Assembly (NCBI GenBank): GCA_963708165.1
Contig: OY970187.1
Coordinates: forward strand, 310,001-374,000
Source of the DNA: Rubricoccus sp963708165
Lineage (GTDB): Bacteria; Bacteroidota; Rhodothermia; Rhodothermales; Rubricoccaceae
Length of the DNA: 64,000 bases
Direction of reading: 5' to 3'
In this document: positions 37,379 to 47,282 of the stretch, in pieces
Numbering within the stretch: position 1 is the first letter of the stretch
Layout: every line of letters starts with the position of its first letter
Made by a program: the position numbers and the translations under genes
Notes under the pieces: generated by a model
Seen by the model: the letters and a program-made list of their open reading frames with translations, nothing else
What the model was told of the DNA's origin: nothing
Databases searched by the model: none

Positions 37379-38293
37379 ATGACTTTCCGCATTCTCCCTC
37401 TCGCGCTGGTCGCGATGCTTCTCGCCGGCTGCGGCGACAGCACCACGGCGCCAGGCACCACCGCCTCTGGCGAGGATCTCTCCGAGATGAACGCCTTCGA
37501 GCAGCTCGCCTACGCGCTCGGCTTCGAAGCCGCGCAGGGCGTCAAAGCCGACTCGGCGAGCTTCAAGTTCTTCGAGTTCGACACCTTTGAGGAAGGCTTC
37601 CGCGACGGTTTGGAGTCCGATTCGACGCGCCTCGCGTACCTGTTCGGCTACGAGATGGGCAACCGCCTCGGCCAGGACACGACGGCCAACCTGGATGCTG
37701 AGATCTTCCTCCGCGCCTTCCGCGCCGGGCTCGACCGCGACTCCTCCGGCTTCACCGACGAGGACCTGCAGCGCATCTCGACCACGGTCCAGGACTCCAT
37801 TTCCATGCGCCAGATGCGCCAGCAGGCCGTCACCGATACGTCGGTAGCGCGACGCCTGAGCGAGATGGGCACCAACGCGACGGCTGCTCGCACTTACCTC
37901 GCGGGCATCGAGGGCGGCGAGGGCATCACCAAGACCGAGAGCGGTCTGCTGTACTCCGTGCAGGAAACCGGAACGGGCGCCTCGCCCACCTCAGCCGACA
38001 TGGTCCGCGTCAACTACGTCGGCAAGCTGGCCGATGGAAGCATCTTCGACCAGTCCACCGACGGCACGGCGCAGTTCGCACTCGCACAGGTAGCGCCCGG
38101 CTTCCGCGAGGGCGTGATGGGCATGAAGGTCGGCGGCAAGCGCACGCTCTACCTCCCGCCCGCACTCGGCTACGGCCAGCAGGGCACGCCCGGCGGCCCG
38201 ATCCCGCCCAACGCCGCCCTCGTCTTCGAGGTCGAGTTGCTCGACGTGCAGTCCATGCAGGCACAGCCGCAGATGCAACTGCCCCCGCAGTAG
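37379..38293 (+). CDS. FKBP-type peptidyl-prolyl isomerase lipoprotein
   Basis: A 304-residue paralogue of the preceding gene with a lipobox: MTFRILPLALVAMLLAGC (Cys18). The N-terminal helical domain (QLAYALGFEAAQGVKAD, YLFGYEMGNRLGQD) and the FKBP domain (VRVNYVGKLADGSIFDQS, QVAPGFREGVMGMKVGGKRTLYLPPALGYGQQG, ALVFEVELLDV) are both complete. The pair therefore supplies one soluble and one membrane-anchored isomerase. A tandem duplication followed by divergence is likely. The TAG stop starts a tandem array of the repeat word. Confidence 0.92.
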   Translation: MTFRILPLALVAMLLAGCGDSTTAPGTTASGEDLSEMNAFEQLAYALGFEAAQGVKADSASFKFFEFDTFEEGFRDGLESDSTRLAYLFGYEMGNRLGQDTTANLDAEIFLRAFRAGLDRDSSGFTDEDLQRISTTVQDSISMRQMRQQAVTDTSVARRLSEMGTNATAARTYLAGIEGGEGITKTESGLLYSVQETGTGASPTSADMVRVNYVGKLADGSIFDQSTDGTAQFALAQVAPGFREGVMGMKVGGKRTLYLPPALGYGQQGTPGGPIPPNAALVFEVELLDVQSMQAQPQMQLPPQ

Positions 38294-38352
38294 CCTCTGG
38301 CGACTAGCGCCTCTGGCGACTAGCGCCTCTGGCGACTAGCGCCTCTGGCGCG
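38293..38352. repeat. Tandem array of GCCTCTGGCGACTAGC
   Basis: Three exact 16-bp units (38293-38308, 38309-38324, 38325-38340) and a partial fourth follow the FKBP stop codon; the first G is the last base of TAG. Each unit is one repeat word plus ACTAGC, so the TAG-repeat junction itself has been copied. This is the only head-to-tail array of the word in the window. Confidence 0.9.
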
Positions 38353-38368
38353 ATCCGAGACAAGACCC

Positions 38369-38403
38369 GAGAGGGGACGCCGCACACCGCGGCGTCCCCT
38401 CTC
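38369..38403 (+). terminator. Strong GC hairpin, probable terminator
   Basis: GAGAGGGGACGCCG (38369-38382) pairs perfectly with CGGCGTCCCCTCTC (38390-38403) across a 7-nt loop. No T-tract follows, so intrinsic termination is uncertain; an mRNA 3'-end stabilising hairpin is an alternative. Confidence 0.6.
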
Positions 38404-38484
38404 GCTGTACATGGCCTCCGGCATGGCCTTGGCGCCAGAGGCTGAACCCGTGCATCGCGCCAGAGGCGGGGCCGGAAGCCGCAC

Positions 38485-38536
38485 TTGACAGGGTTCGAGT
38501 CTGTTCGTACTCTCTACTTCGAACGTATTCGAACCC
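38485..38536 (+). promoter_or_regulatory. Promoter and BlaI operator candidate
   Basis: TTGACA (38485-38490) and TACTCT (38508-38513) are separated by 17 bp, a standard -35/-10 layout. GGGTTCGA (38491-38498), TTCGAAC (38518-38524) and TTCGAACCC (38528-38536) form inverted and direct repeats over the promoter and the transcription start. A dimeric BlaI-type repressor encoded immediately downstream is the natural binder. The site ends 5 bp before the ATG. Confidence 0.7.
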
Positions 38537-38541
38537 AGTCT

Positions 38542-38934
38542 ATGAGAAACCCGATCACCTCCCTCGGCGGGACCGAAATGGAGATCCTCCGCCTCGTGTG
38601 GACGCTGGAGCGCGCCACCGCCCGCCAGGTCCATGCCGCGATGGAGCATCAGGTCGCGTACACGACCGTCGCGACGGTCATCAAGAACCTCGCGAACAAG
38701 GGCTACCTCTCCATCGAGCGCGACGGCGCGACGTACGTCTACACGCCTGCGCGTCCGGCCGAAGAAGTGCGCGGCTCGCTGCTCACCTCGGTCGTAGACA
38801 AAGTGTTTGGCGGCTCGGCGCGGACGCTGATTCAGACGCTCGCCGCCCACGAGTCTCTCACCGAATCTGAGCAGGCCGACGTGCGCCGCTTGCTGGACCA
38901 ACTCGGCGAGGAGCCGACCGCGACCGATGCGTAG
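38542..38934 (+). CDS. BlaI/MecI/CopY family transcriptional repressor
   Basis: A 130-residue winged-helix repressor starting at ATG 38542. GGTEMEILRLVWTLERATARQVHAAM and AYTTVATVIKNLANKGYLSIERDGATYVYTPA are the DNA-binding domain of the BlaI family, followed by a helical dimerisation tail (LIQTLAAHESLTESEQADV). These repressors are inactivated when a BlaR1-type membrane peptidase signals. That partner is encoded next door with an 8-nt overlap. Autoregulation through the TTCGAAC repeats just upstream is likely. Confidence 0.92.
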   Translation: MRNPITSLGGTEMEILRLVWTLERATARQVHAAMEHQVAYTTVATVIKNLANKGYLSIERDGATYVYTPARPAEEVRGSLLTSVVDKVFGGSARTLIQTLAAHESLTESEQADVRRLLDQLGEEPTATDA

Positions 38935-40675
38935 CCTCCTCCCCTTCCTCTCCGATCTCGGCGCGGCGTCTCTGGAGACGTTCTGGCTGCCCGTCCTCGC
39001 GTGGACCGTGCTCGCGCTCGCCGCCCAGGCCGTTTTGCGCCTCTGGCGGCACTCGGCACGCATCGGGCTCGCCATGCGCGGGTCGCTCGTGGCGCTGCTA
39101 CCGCTCGGAATCGTAGGCCCGCCGCTTCTGGCGCGCTGGGTGCCATCGGTGGTCACGGCACCGCAGCCTCTGGCGCCTGCGCCTCGTGCCGAAGCCGTCG
39201 ACTTCCCAGCCGCTGCAGCGCCTCTGGCGCCAGAGTCCTCGGGCACGGCTGCGGCGGGCACGGCTGCGGCACACACGCCAGATCTCACGCACCTCGCGAT
39301 GGGCAGCGCGACTCTCGGTGCGGTGCTCCTGGGTGCTCTCGCGCTTCTCGCTCTCGTGGGTGGCCTCGTGTGGATCGCGCGGTACCGCCAGAGGCTCCGC
39401 GCCGCCGACGCGCCGACGTGCGAGGAGGCGCAGCGCTTGGCACGACAGATGGGCGTGCGGCGGAGCATCACCGTTGCGGTCGCGCCAGAGGCGGCCTCGC
39501 CGTTTACCGTCGGCCTCTGGCGCCCGCTTGTGGCGCTCCCAGCCGACCTCTCGCCCCCAGAGCGCCGCCTGGCGCTGGCCCATGAGTTGGCGCACGTCCG
39601 CGACCAGCACTTCGGCTGGGCCGTCGCCGAGCGCGCCGTTCGCGCGGCGTTTGTGTGGCACCCGCTCGTGCATGTGCTCGGCCGCGGCCTCGCGCTGGAC
39701 CGCGAGCGCCAGGCCGATGCCGCCGTGCTGCGCCTGTGGCCCGAGCGCGCCTCGGAGTACGGCCACCTGCTCCACACGCTCGCAACGCGCCCGTCGCCGC
39801 GGCTCGCCCTCGGCGCCTCCACCTCCCCTCTTCTCTCCCGCCTCTACGCCATGACCCGTTCCACGCCCGAACGCAAACGCCTCGCCCGGATCACCGGCGC
39901 GCTGCTCCTCGCGCTCCCCCTGCTCGCCGCATCGGCCGTCCTCCCAGACGCGATGCAGGCGCCTCTCCCACCCGCAGCCCCGGCACCTCTCGCGATGACC
40001 GCGCCTCTGGCGCCCGAGGCGCCGTTGGCACCCGAAGTCCCCGACACTCCCCCAGAGGCACCCGAGGCCCCGCCCGAGCCTCTGGCGGAAGTCCTGAGCG
40101 CGCAGGAGCCTGCGCGCGTGGACACGCTCACGCGCTACATGTCCCAGCGCCAGGTGTGGAGCCGCAACGGGGAGATGCGCATCCAGCTTCGCCTCACCCC
40201 AGATGCGACGTACGAGATCGCGCAGGCCATCGCGGAGTACTACTCGGCTGGGGACGAAAAGGGCGAACTGGTGATCCTCGGCGACGGGTTTCAGATCGAG
40301 CGCTCCACGCTTCGGAAGGACGCCATCCCGCCCCCGCCGCCGCCTCCTGCAGCGCCAGAGGCTCCGCGGGCAGCCCCTGCTTCTCCGCCTCGGCCCCCGG
40401 CGCCCATCGCTGCGATGATCCGCATCGGCAACTCCATCCACACGATGACGTCGAGCGAGTTGGAGCAGTACGCGAGCGCGCTCCGGTCCGAGTTGAGGGC
40501 GGTCGCGGGCCAGATCGACGCGCTCTCAGACACAACCGACTTCGACAGTGAGGAATCGCGCCTCCGCCTTCAGATCCGCCAGGAGGCGATGCGAGGGCAG
40601 TTCCGCCAGATCATCGAGGCTCAGGAGCAAATGCGCCTCGAACGCCTGCACGAGCGCGCGACCGAGGGCGGCTGA
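38927..40675 (+). CDS. M56 (BlaR1-type) membrane metallopeptidase
   Basis: A 582-residue protein. Four or so membrane helices surround a cytoplasmic gluzincin domain with ERRLALAHELAHVRDQHFG (HELAH zinc motif) and a downstream ERQADAAVL acidic ligand, as in BlaR1/MecR1. After the last helix (about residue 330) the family penicillin-sensor domain is missing. Instead there is a Pro/Ala/Glu-rich stretch (APLAPEAPLAPEVPDTPPEAPEAPPEP) and a short helical tail (QEAMRGQFRQIIEAQEQM). The signal sensed is therefore probably not a beta-lactam. It overlaps the repressor gene by 8 nt, so the pair forms one operon. The Pro-rich part is inflated by repeat-word copies. Confidence 0.88.
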   Translation: MRSLLPFLSDLGAASLETFWLPVLAWTVLALAAQAVLRLWRHSARIGLAMRGSLVALLPLGIVGPPLLARWVPSVVTAPQPLAPAPRAEAVDFPAAAAPLAPESSGTAAAGTAAAHTPDLTHLAMGSATLGAVLLGALALLALVGGLVWIARYRQRLRAADAPTCEEAQRLARQMGVRRSITVAVAPEAASPFTVGLWRPLVALPADLSPPERRLALAHELAHVRDQHFGWAVAERAVRAAFVWHPLVHVLGRGLALDRERQADAAVLRLWPERASEYGHLLHTLATRPSPRLALGASTSPLLSRLYAMTRSTPERKRLARITGALLLALPLLAASAVLPDAMQAPLPPAAPAPLAMTAPLAPEAPLAPEVPDTPPEAPEAPPEPLAEVLSAQEPARVDTLTRYMSQRQVWSRNGEMRIQLRLTPDATYEIAQAIAEYYSAGDEKGELVILGDGFQIERSTLRKDAIPPPPPPPAAPEAPRAAPASPPRPPAPIAAMIRIGNSIHTMTSSELEQYASALRSELRAVAGQIDALSDTTDFDSEESRLRLQIRQEAMRGQFRQIIEAQEQMRLERLHERATEGG

Positions 40676-40866
40676 ATCCGGTTGTCGCGCGGCTCCCTGC
40701 AGACTGTCCGCCCGCCTCTGGCGCCAGAGGCGAGGAATGGCCGAGGAGCCACGCTTCGACCGCTGAGATTTGCCCCGATAGGGCGTCGGAGAGGGCGCGT
40801 GAACGCGAGCGCCTAGGAATCCTCTCGCCAAAGAACGATCCTGGAGCCCCACCACTGCTCTTTGCC

Positions 40867-41454
40867 ATGCGCTTCCTCCCTGTACTCGCGCTCCTCTCCG
40901 GCCTAGCCGTCCTCGGCTGCGACGCCACGAGCGACGCGCCAGAGGCCCGGCTCTCGGTCCGCATGACCGACGCGCCGTTCCCCTTTGACCTCGCCGAGGC
41001 CGCTGATGTCACGCTCACGCGCATCGAGCTCCTCGCGGCCGACGACGACGACGCCACCGAGGACATTCGGGACCGCATCGTGCTGTACAGCGGCGAGCCG
41101 GTCCGCCTCAACCTCCTGGACCTCCGCGACGGCGTGGACACGCTGCTCGTCCAGCGCGCCGCTATCCCCGGCGACGGCTCGTACAACCGCCTCCGGTTCT
41201 TCCTCGAGGACGACGCTGAAGTGCGCTTTTTCGACGGCTCCACCTTCCCGCTCCGCCTCCCCAGCGCGCAGCAAAGCGGCATCAAGGTCCGCCTGCCGGA
41301 CTACGAGGCGACCACCGACGGCGAGGACATCGACGTGCTGATCGACTTTAACGTAGAGCGCTCGTTCGTGACGCGCGGCAACCCGAACTCGGCCAACTTC
41401 CAGGGCTTCCTGTTCAAGCCGGTCCTGGAGGTCGAGTCGTTCGAGGTGCGCTAG
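40867..41454 (+). CDS. DUF4382 lipoprotein
   Basis: A 195-residue lipoprotein, MRFLPVLALLSGLAVLGC (Cys18). The mature part matches DUF4382: RLSVRMTDAPFPFDLAEAADVTLTRIELL, VRLNLLDLRDGVDTLLVQRAAIPGDGSYNRLRFFL, and IDVLIDFNVERSFV with GFLFKPVLEV at the end. The fold is an immunoglobulin/carboxypeptidase-regulatory-like sandwich of unknown role, usually exported. It stands alone, with a palindromic repeat pair on either side (40714-40731 and 41463-41480). Confidence 0.85.
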   Translation: MRFLPVLALLSGLAVLGCDATSDAPEARLSVRMTDAPFPFDLAEAADVTLTRIELLAADDDDATEDIRDRIVLYSGEPVRLNLLDLRDGVDTLLVQRAAIPGDGSYNRLRFFLEDDAEVRFFDGSTFPLRLPSAQQSGIKVRLPDYEATTDGEDIDVLIDFNVERSFVTRGNPNSANFQGFLFKPVLEVESFEVR

Positions 41455-41507
41455 CGCCGCCCGCCTCTGGCGCCAGAGGCTCGCCACCTTTGCTATGGAG
41501 CGAGCCT

Positions 41508-42266
41508 CTACCGCAGCCAGAACCGGATCGGCAGCGTGAAGCGCACACGCACAGGTTCTCCGCGCTGAGTCCCTGGTGTAAAGCTCGATGCCGAGACCGC
41601 GGCATAGGCCGCGGCGGCGAGGGCGCGGTCGGGGGCTCCAATCACTTGCACGCACTCGACGGCGCCGGTCTCTGCCACCACAAAGGTGGTGTACACCATG
41701 CCTTGTATGTCGGCCCGACGCGAGCTCTCAGGGTAGCGAACCCGCTGCATCAGGCCCTCTAGCCCCCCGATCAGGTCGGGCTGTGTCTCGACGATGGGCA
41801 CCGCCGAGGGAGCCGTGAGGGCCGTGCGAGGCGCGGGAGCGTCAGAGGCACGCCAGTCTGCTTCGGACGTGCACCCTTCGCCAGAGGCGGCCAGCAAAAA
41901 CGGATCGGTACCCGTTCCAGCCTGTCCGAAGTAGACCATCGACGCGAGGTCTAGGAATAGCTGTTGCGAGCGCAGTACGTACTGGCTTCGCACGGTGACC
42001 TCGGTAATCCCGTCGGCACGGAAGCGGGCCATGACGCGCGCGACGTTGGTCTCGCCCTTCCGCACGTCTCGGAGTACGAGGGTGGAGTCCCCTCGCTCCG
42101 CTGCAACGTCGTCCAGCGTGGCAGCCCAGACCGCGACCGAGTTCAGCGCAGCCTCTGGCGAAACGCGGGTGAGATACGAGACCGACGACCGGTTCTCTGT
42201 AACCGGGCGAGTGGGCAGTGCGCACCCCGCGAGCAAAACCGCGAAGGCGAGGACGAGGAGGCGCAT
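41508..42266 (-). CDS. Lipoprotein with TonB C-terminal-like domain
   Basis: A 252-residue lipoprotein starting at ATG 42266 (MRLLVLAFAVLLAGC). The C-terminal 90 residues (GGLEGLMQRVRYPESSRRADIQGMVYTTFVVAETGAVECVQVIGAPDRALAAAAYAAVSASSFTPG, then PVRVRFTLPIRFWL) match the TonB energy-transducer C-terminal domain. There is no N-terminal membrane anchor or Pro-rich span of a real TonB. It is therefore more likely an outer-membrane or periplasmic relative than an energy transducer. The N-terminal half is unrecognised. Confidence 0.75.
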   Translation of the reverse strand: MRLLVLAFAVLLAGCALPTRPVTENRSSVSYLTRVSPEAALNSVAVWAATLDDVAAERGDSTLVLRDVRKGETNVARVMARFRADGITEVTVRSQYVLRSQQLFLDLASMVYFGQAGTGTDPFLLAASGEGCTSEADWRASDAPAPRTALTAPSAVPIVETQPDLIGGLEGLMQRVRYPESSRRADIQGMVYTTFVVAETGAVECVQVIGAPDRALAAAAYAAVSASSFTPGTQRGEPVRVRFTLPIRFWLR

Positions 42267-42348
42267 ACGGAGACTGGAGGGAGCGGGCGAAGATCGCGCC
42301 ACCGCATCCTGTTTGCCCGTCCTCTGGCGGGATGTAGTTTGTCCGCGG

Positions 42349-42442
42349 AAGCCAGGGGTGCCGCTCCGCCGATCTCGGCGGGAATGCGGCTGAGACAGTC
42401 CCTCCGCACCTGATCCGGTTTGTACCGGCGTAGGGAGTGCTT
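42349..42442 (+). ncRNA. TPP riboswitch (THI element)
   Basis: The conserved THI-box pieces occur in order: GGGGTGC (about 42355), GGCTGAGA (42388-42395), CCTGATCCGG (42409-42418) and ACCGGCGTAGGGA (42424-42436), with the variable P3 hairpin CCGCC..GGCGG between the first two. It sits about 100 bp upstream of a THI5-like gene and thiC and should turn them down when thiamine pyrophosphate is plentiful. Confidence 0.95.
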
Positions 42443-42539
42443 CAGCGGGCAGGTGCCCGCGCCGCGGCCCTGCCGGGCGCCTCGCCAGAGGCCTCTGGCG
42501 GCGTCACCGGCTTCCAGACTTTCACTCTCTGGTAGCCCA

Positions 42540-43433
42540 ATGACCCGCCTCAAGCTCGGCCTCGAGTGGTTTCTCAACCCGGACCACGCCCCCTTTCTTC
42601 TCGCCCAGGACCGTGGCTGGTTCAAAGACGCAGGCCTCGATGTCGAACTCATCGAACCCGAAGAGCACCTCGACGCGGTAGAGGCCATCGAGCAGGGCGA
42701 GATGGACTGCGCAATCACGGAGCCGCTGCACCTGGTGGAGGACTGTGCCCGCGGCGAGATGTGCGTCGGCTTCGCGCGCTTCCTGCACACCAACGGCGGC
42801 GTGATGGCCAAAGCGGGCATCGAGCGTCCGCGCGATATGGTCGGCAAGCGCATCCAGTACCCTGGCGCGCCCGGTAACGGCGGCCCGGCGATTGTCGCTA
42901 CGATGGTAGAGGCCGACGGCGGCCCGACGGGTAGCGAGAGTGGCTACGGCCGCGTCAACAACTCGTTCTACCACACCGATGCCCTGGCAGAGGGCAAGGC
43001 CGACGTGGCGACGCTCGTGTTCCACAACTTCGAGATCGTCGAGGCGCGGCAACGTGGCATGGAGGTCAACCTGTTCGCGCTCAAGGACTGGGGCGTGCCC
43101 GATTTCTGCCAGCTCGTGCTCATCACCCACCCGGACAAGCTGGAGGCTGAGCGGGAGACGTTCGAGAAGCTCGTCCGCGTGCTCCGCCGCGGCATCGACG
43201 CCATCAAGCAAGAGCCCGACGCTGCCCGCGAGGTCTACTTCCGCCGGACCAAGTCCGACCCCGAGGACGCTCTCACCCGCGCCATCTACGACGCGACGGT
43301 CCCGTGCTTCACGCACGACCTCTCGATGTCGTTTGATTACTACGCGCGCCTGGAGGACTGGATGTCCGCCCGAGGCCTTATCGACGCTACGCCCGGCCCG
43401 GACGTGTACTGGACCAACGACCTAGCGCTCTAG
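42540..43433 (+). CDS. THI5/NMT1-like pyrimidine-binding protein without signal peptide
   Basis: A 297-residue protein of the NMT1/THI5 periplasmic-binding fold: LGLEWFLNPDHAPFLLAQDRGWFKDAGLDVELIEP, a TEPLHLVEDCARGE segment, GKRIQYPGAPGNGGPAIV and a C-terminal TPGPDVYWTNDLAL. From ATG 42540 it starts MTRLKLGLEWF with no signal peptide, and upstream codons do not supply one. It is therefore predicted cytosolic, unlike ThiY solute-binding proteins. It lies under a TPP riboswitch with thiC, so a role with the HMP pyrimidine is likely. At the position of the yeast THI5 catalytic Lys/His pair I see T60 and H64; the missing Lys argues against THI5-type suicide chemistry. No permease genes are adjacent. 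Confidence 0.82.
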   Translation: MTRLKLGLEWFLNPDHAPFLLAQDRGWFKDAGLDVELIEPEEHLDAVEAIEQGEMDCAITEPLHLVEDCARGEMCVGFARFLHTNGGVMAKAGIERPRDMVGKRIQYPGAPGNGGPAIVATMVEADGGPTGSESGYGRVNNSFYHTDALAEGKADVATLVFHNFEIVEARQRGMEVNLFALKDWGVPDFCQLVLITHPDKLEAERETFEKLVRVLRRGIDAIKQEPDAAREVYFRRTKSDPEDALTRAIYDATVPCFTHDLSMSFDYYARLEDWMSARGLIDATPGPDVYWTNDLAL

Positions 43434-43459
43434 CCTCTGGCGCGAGCATCCGTGCCTTT

Positions 43460-43590
43460 CACCCCTCCTTTGAGGGAGGTGCCCGCAGGGCGGAGGGTGT
43501 TCGGCTCGGCCTTTTGCGCCAGAGGCGAAGGGTCTGGCCTCTGGCGCGAACACCCCCACCCGCTTCGCGGGAGCCCCCTCAAGGGGGCCC
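43460..43590. repeat. Inverted pair of REP-like units (ACACCC..CTCAA type)
   Basis: The reverse of 43460-43501 (AACACCCTCCGCCC..CTCAAAGGAGGGG) and the forward 43549-43590 (AACACCCCCACCCG..CTCAAGGGGGCCC) are diverged copies facing each other, with two repeat-word copies between them. It fills the gap between the THI5-like gene and thiC and is transcribed with them unless it terminates. Confidence 0.7.
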
Positions 43591-43632
43591 TTTTCTGAAC
43601 CCAGCTCTTTCTCCCTACTGAATACCCGCCCC

Positions 43633-45545
<1,913 letters not shown>

Positions 45546-45614
45546 GCAACCTCGCGAACGCCAGAGGCCTCAGGCGCGGATCGGAAGCCTCTGGCGGCAC
45601 GCCGTCGCCAGAGG

Positions 45615-46151
45615 CTACTCGGGCTCCCCGCCTGTCTGCACCTGCTGCAGCCAGGCGAAGACCTCGGCCTGCACGTCGCCCGGAATCGCACGCTGAACGG
45701 CCGCGTGCGCAGCCTCCGCAGCCTCGGTCTGCGATCCAACGACAAAGCGCGGAATCTCGGTCACCGAGCCATCCGCCGTCACATCCAGCCACGCGCTGGA
45801 GCCGCCGACGGGCGGGTTGCGGTCTTCCCGCCAGTGTCGCGAGAACACGCCTGCCTCGCGAAGCGCCTCGTATAGCAAACTGCTGCGGGTCCCACCCACC
45901 TGGAACGCCCACGTCTTCGTCGGCCCAAACAGCATGGCCACTTCGACCGAACCTTCGCCAGAGGCTGCGATCTCGACGCAGCGCGTGTAATTGTGCGGCG
46001 GCGGAATGCTGCCTGTGGACCAGCCGTAGGAGACAGCGAAATCCTCTGGCGGCACGTCGTCGGCAAGAGGGCTGGAGGCACATCCCGCCCCGGCGGTGCC
46101 GAGGCTTAGGATACAGACCAGAGCCGCCGGGGCGAATCGCGCGTGCATCAT
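45615..46151 (-). CDS. Lipoprotein of unknown function
   Basis: A 178-residue lipoprotein. ATG 46151 gives MMHARFAPAALVCILSLGTAGAGC with an AGC lipobox. The mature part is a small mixed fold (SYGWSTGSIPPPHNYTRCVEIAASGEGSVEVAMLFGP, WAFQVGGTRSSLLYEALREAGVFSRHW). I recognise no family. The start overlaps the stop of the upstream lipoprotein gene (ATGATG with TGA shared), so both are translated from one mRNA. The TAG stop overlaps the repeat word. Confidence 0.7.
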   Translation of the reverse strand: MMHARFAPAALVCILSLGTAGAGCASSPLADDVPPEDFAVSYGWSTGSIPPPHNYTRCVEIAASGEGSVEVAMLFGPTKTWAFQVGGTRSSLLYEALREAGVFSRHWREDRNPPVGGSSAWLDVTADGSVTEIPRFVVGSQTEAAEAAHAAVQRAIPGDVQAEVFAWLQQVQTGGEPE

Positions 46152-46654
46152 CCGAGCGTGACCGAGTGCCTCAGGTCGCTCGTGAGCAGCACCTTTTCCT
46201 GGATCTCGGTCCCGTCTTCCCAGACCGGGAGCGTCACCAGGCACTCGGCCGAGGTCTCGATGGCGGCCTCGGCCCCTGGCGCCAGAGGCGCCTCGATGTA
46301 GTTGTAGGTCCACTCGCGCATCATGCTCCAGTCGTTGCCTTCGCTCTCGCCGCACGCCACCATGTGAAACGCAGTGATCGTCATGCCGGTCGCGTTGACG
46401 ACGGTGAGCGTGTAGCCGCCGGGCACGGCCGCCTCTGGCGCCGCTGCGACCTCCACCGGAGAGTTGCTCGGAGAAGGCATCAGGGCAGGGTCCTCGTCCG
46501 CAACGATCTCGGGTACAGGCGCCCGGGCCTCTGGCGCGGATTCAGCCGCGACGACCTCGACTGTGGGGTCGGCAGGCGCCGGTGTCTCGCCCGACGCGCA
46601 CGCCCCGAGAGCCATGGTCAGAAAAGCGAGCAGAGCGACAGCACGGAACAGCAT
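46148..46654 (-). CDS. Lipoprotein of unknown function, operon partner
   Basis: A 168-residue lipoprotein, MLFRAVALLAFLTMALGAC (Cys19). A Pro/Ala/Glu-rich linker of about 55 residues is followed by a compact C-terminal domain: GGYTLTVVNATGMTITAFHMVACGE, MMREWTYNYIEAPLAPGAEAAIE, TSAECLVTLPVWEDGTEI. The TLTVVN-x-T-G-M-T-I segment resembles small immunoglobulin-like proteins, but no family is certain. It overlaps the next lipoprotein gene by 4 nt, suggesting that the two products act together in the envelope. Confidence 0.7.
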   Translation of the reverse strand: MLFRAVALLAFLTMALGACASGETPAPADPTVEVVAAESAPEARAPVPEIVADEDPALMPSPSNSPVEVAAAPEAAVPGGYTLTVVNATGMTITAFHMVACGESEGNDWSMMREWTYNYIEAPLAPGAEAAIETSAECLVTLPVWEDGTEIQEKVLLTSDLRHSVTLG

Positions 46655-46767
46655 AAGCGGGCAGGCAGGTGAGAGGGAAACCTAGCCGTCGCTGCGCGGG
46701 CGCCAAGTAGACGCCGGGCCCATTCTCATCTCGCGAGAGTCTCTGCCGCTGCAGCGCGCGCCTCGCG

Positions 46768-47163
46768 CTACGCTGCCGCCATCTCAGCCACGGCCTCCGC
46801 CTGGCTCACCACGCGCTCGATCAGCAATGCCACGATGCGCCGCCGCACCTCGGCTTCGTGCGCGAGGGCAAACGCCAACTCCTCCGCCGTCAGCATGCCC
46901 AGCACGGCTCCCTGAAGGATGCGCTTGAGTCGCGAGTCCTTCTTGAGCCGCGCCGAAAGCCTCTGGCGCTGATCCTCTAGCGCGAGAGTCGCAAACCCTG
47001 GCACCTGCTTCGCGAGGTCGGTCGCCACGAGCGCGAGGATCGTGTGGTTCTGCAGCTTCAGGACGGGCCGGAGCGTGGCGTGCAAAAAGCCCTCGACGCC
47101 AGAGGCGGGCTCGGTGGCGATCTCGGGGCGAAGCGCGAGGAGCGCTGTATCTCGGTCGGTCAT
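46768..47163 (-). CDS. Conserved Bacteroidota protein (often labelled glyoxalase)
   Basis: A 131-residue soluble helical protein: ALLALRPEIATEPASGVEGFLHATLRPVLKLQNHTILALV, LEDQRQRLSARLKKDSRLKRILQGAVLGMLTAEELAF and RRIVALLIERVVSQ. The T-L-R-P-x-L-K-L-Q-N core and the later G-x-x-x-G-x-x-T-x-x-E are typical of a small family common in Flavobacteria and relatives. It is often misannotated as glyoxalase although no metal-binding residues are present. Function unknown. It is monocistronic as far as can be seen. Confidence 0.7.
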   Translation of the reverse strand: MTDRDTALLALRPEIATEPASGVEGFLHATLRPVLKLQNHTILALVATDLAKQVPGFATLALEDQRQRLSARLKKDSRLKRILQGAVLGMLTAEELAFALAHEAEVRRRIVALLIERVVSQAEAVAEMAAA

Positions 47164-47282
47164 GTGCAGTCTACACCAGAGGCGCCGCGCGGTCCCAGCC
47201 GTTTACGTCTTGGCCTCTGGTCCCGCTAAGGCTGGGGCAGGGTGCCAGAGGCCTCTGTGCTTAGACCCGCTATCAAAACCGA

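Noticed and set aside
38293..38352. Tandem 16-bp units considered as a CRISPR array
   Set aside because: Units are contiguous with no unique spacers and no cas genes are nearby.
41508..42266. Calling this gene tonB
   Set aside because: It has the C-terminal domain but a lipobox instead of the inner-membrane anchor, no Pro-rich span and no exbBD nearby.
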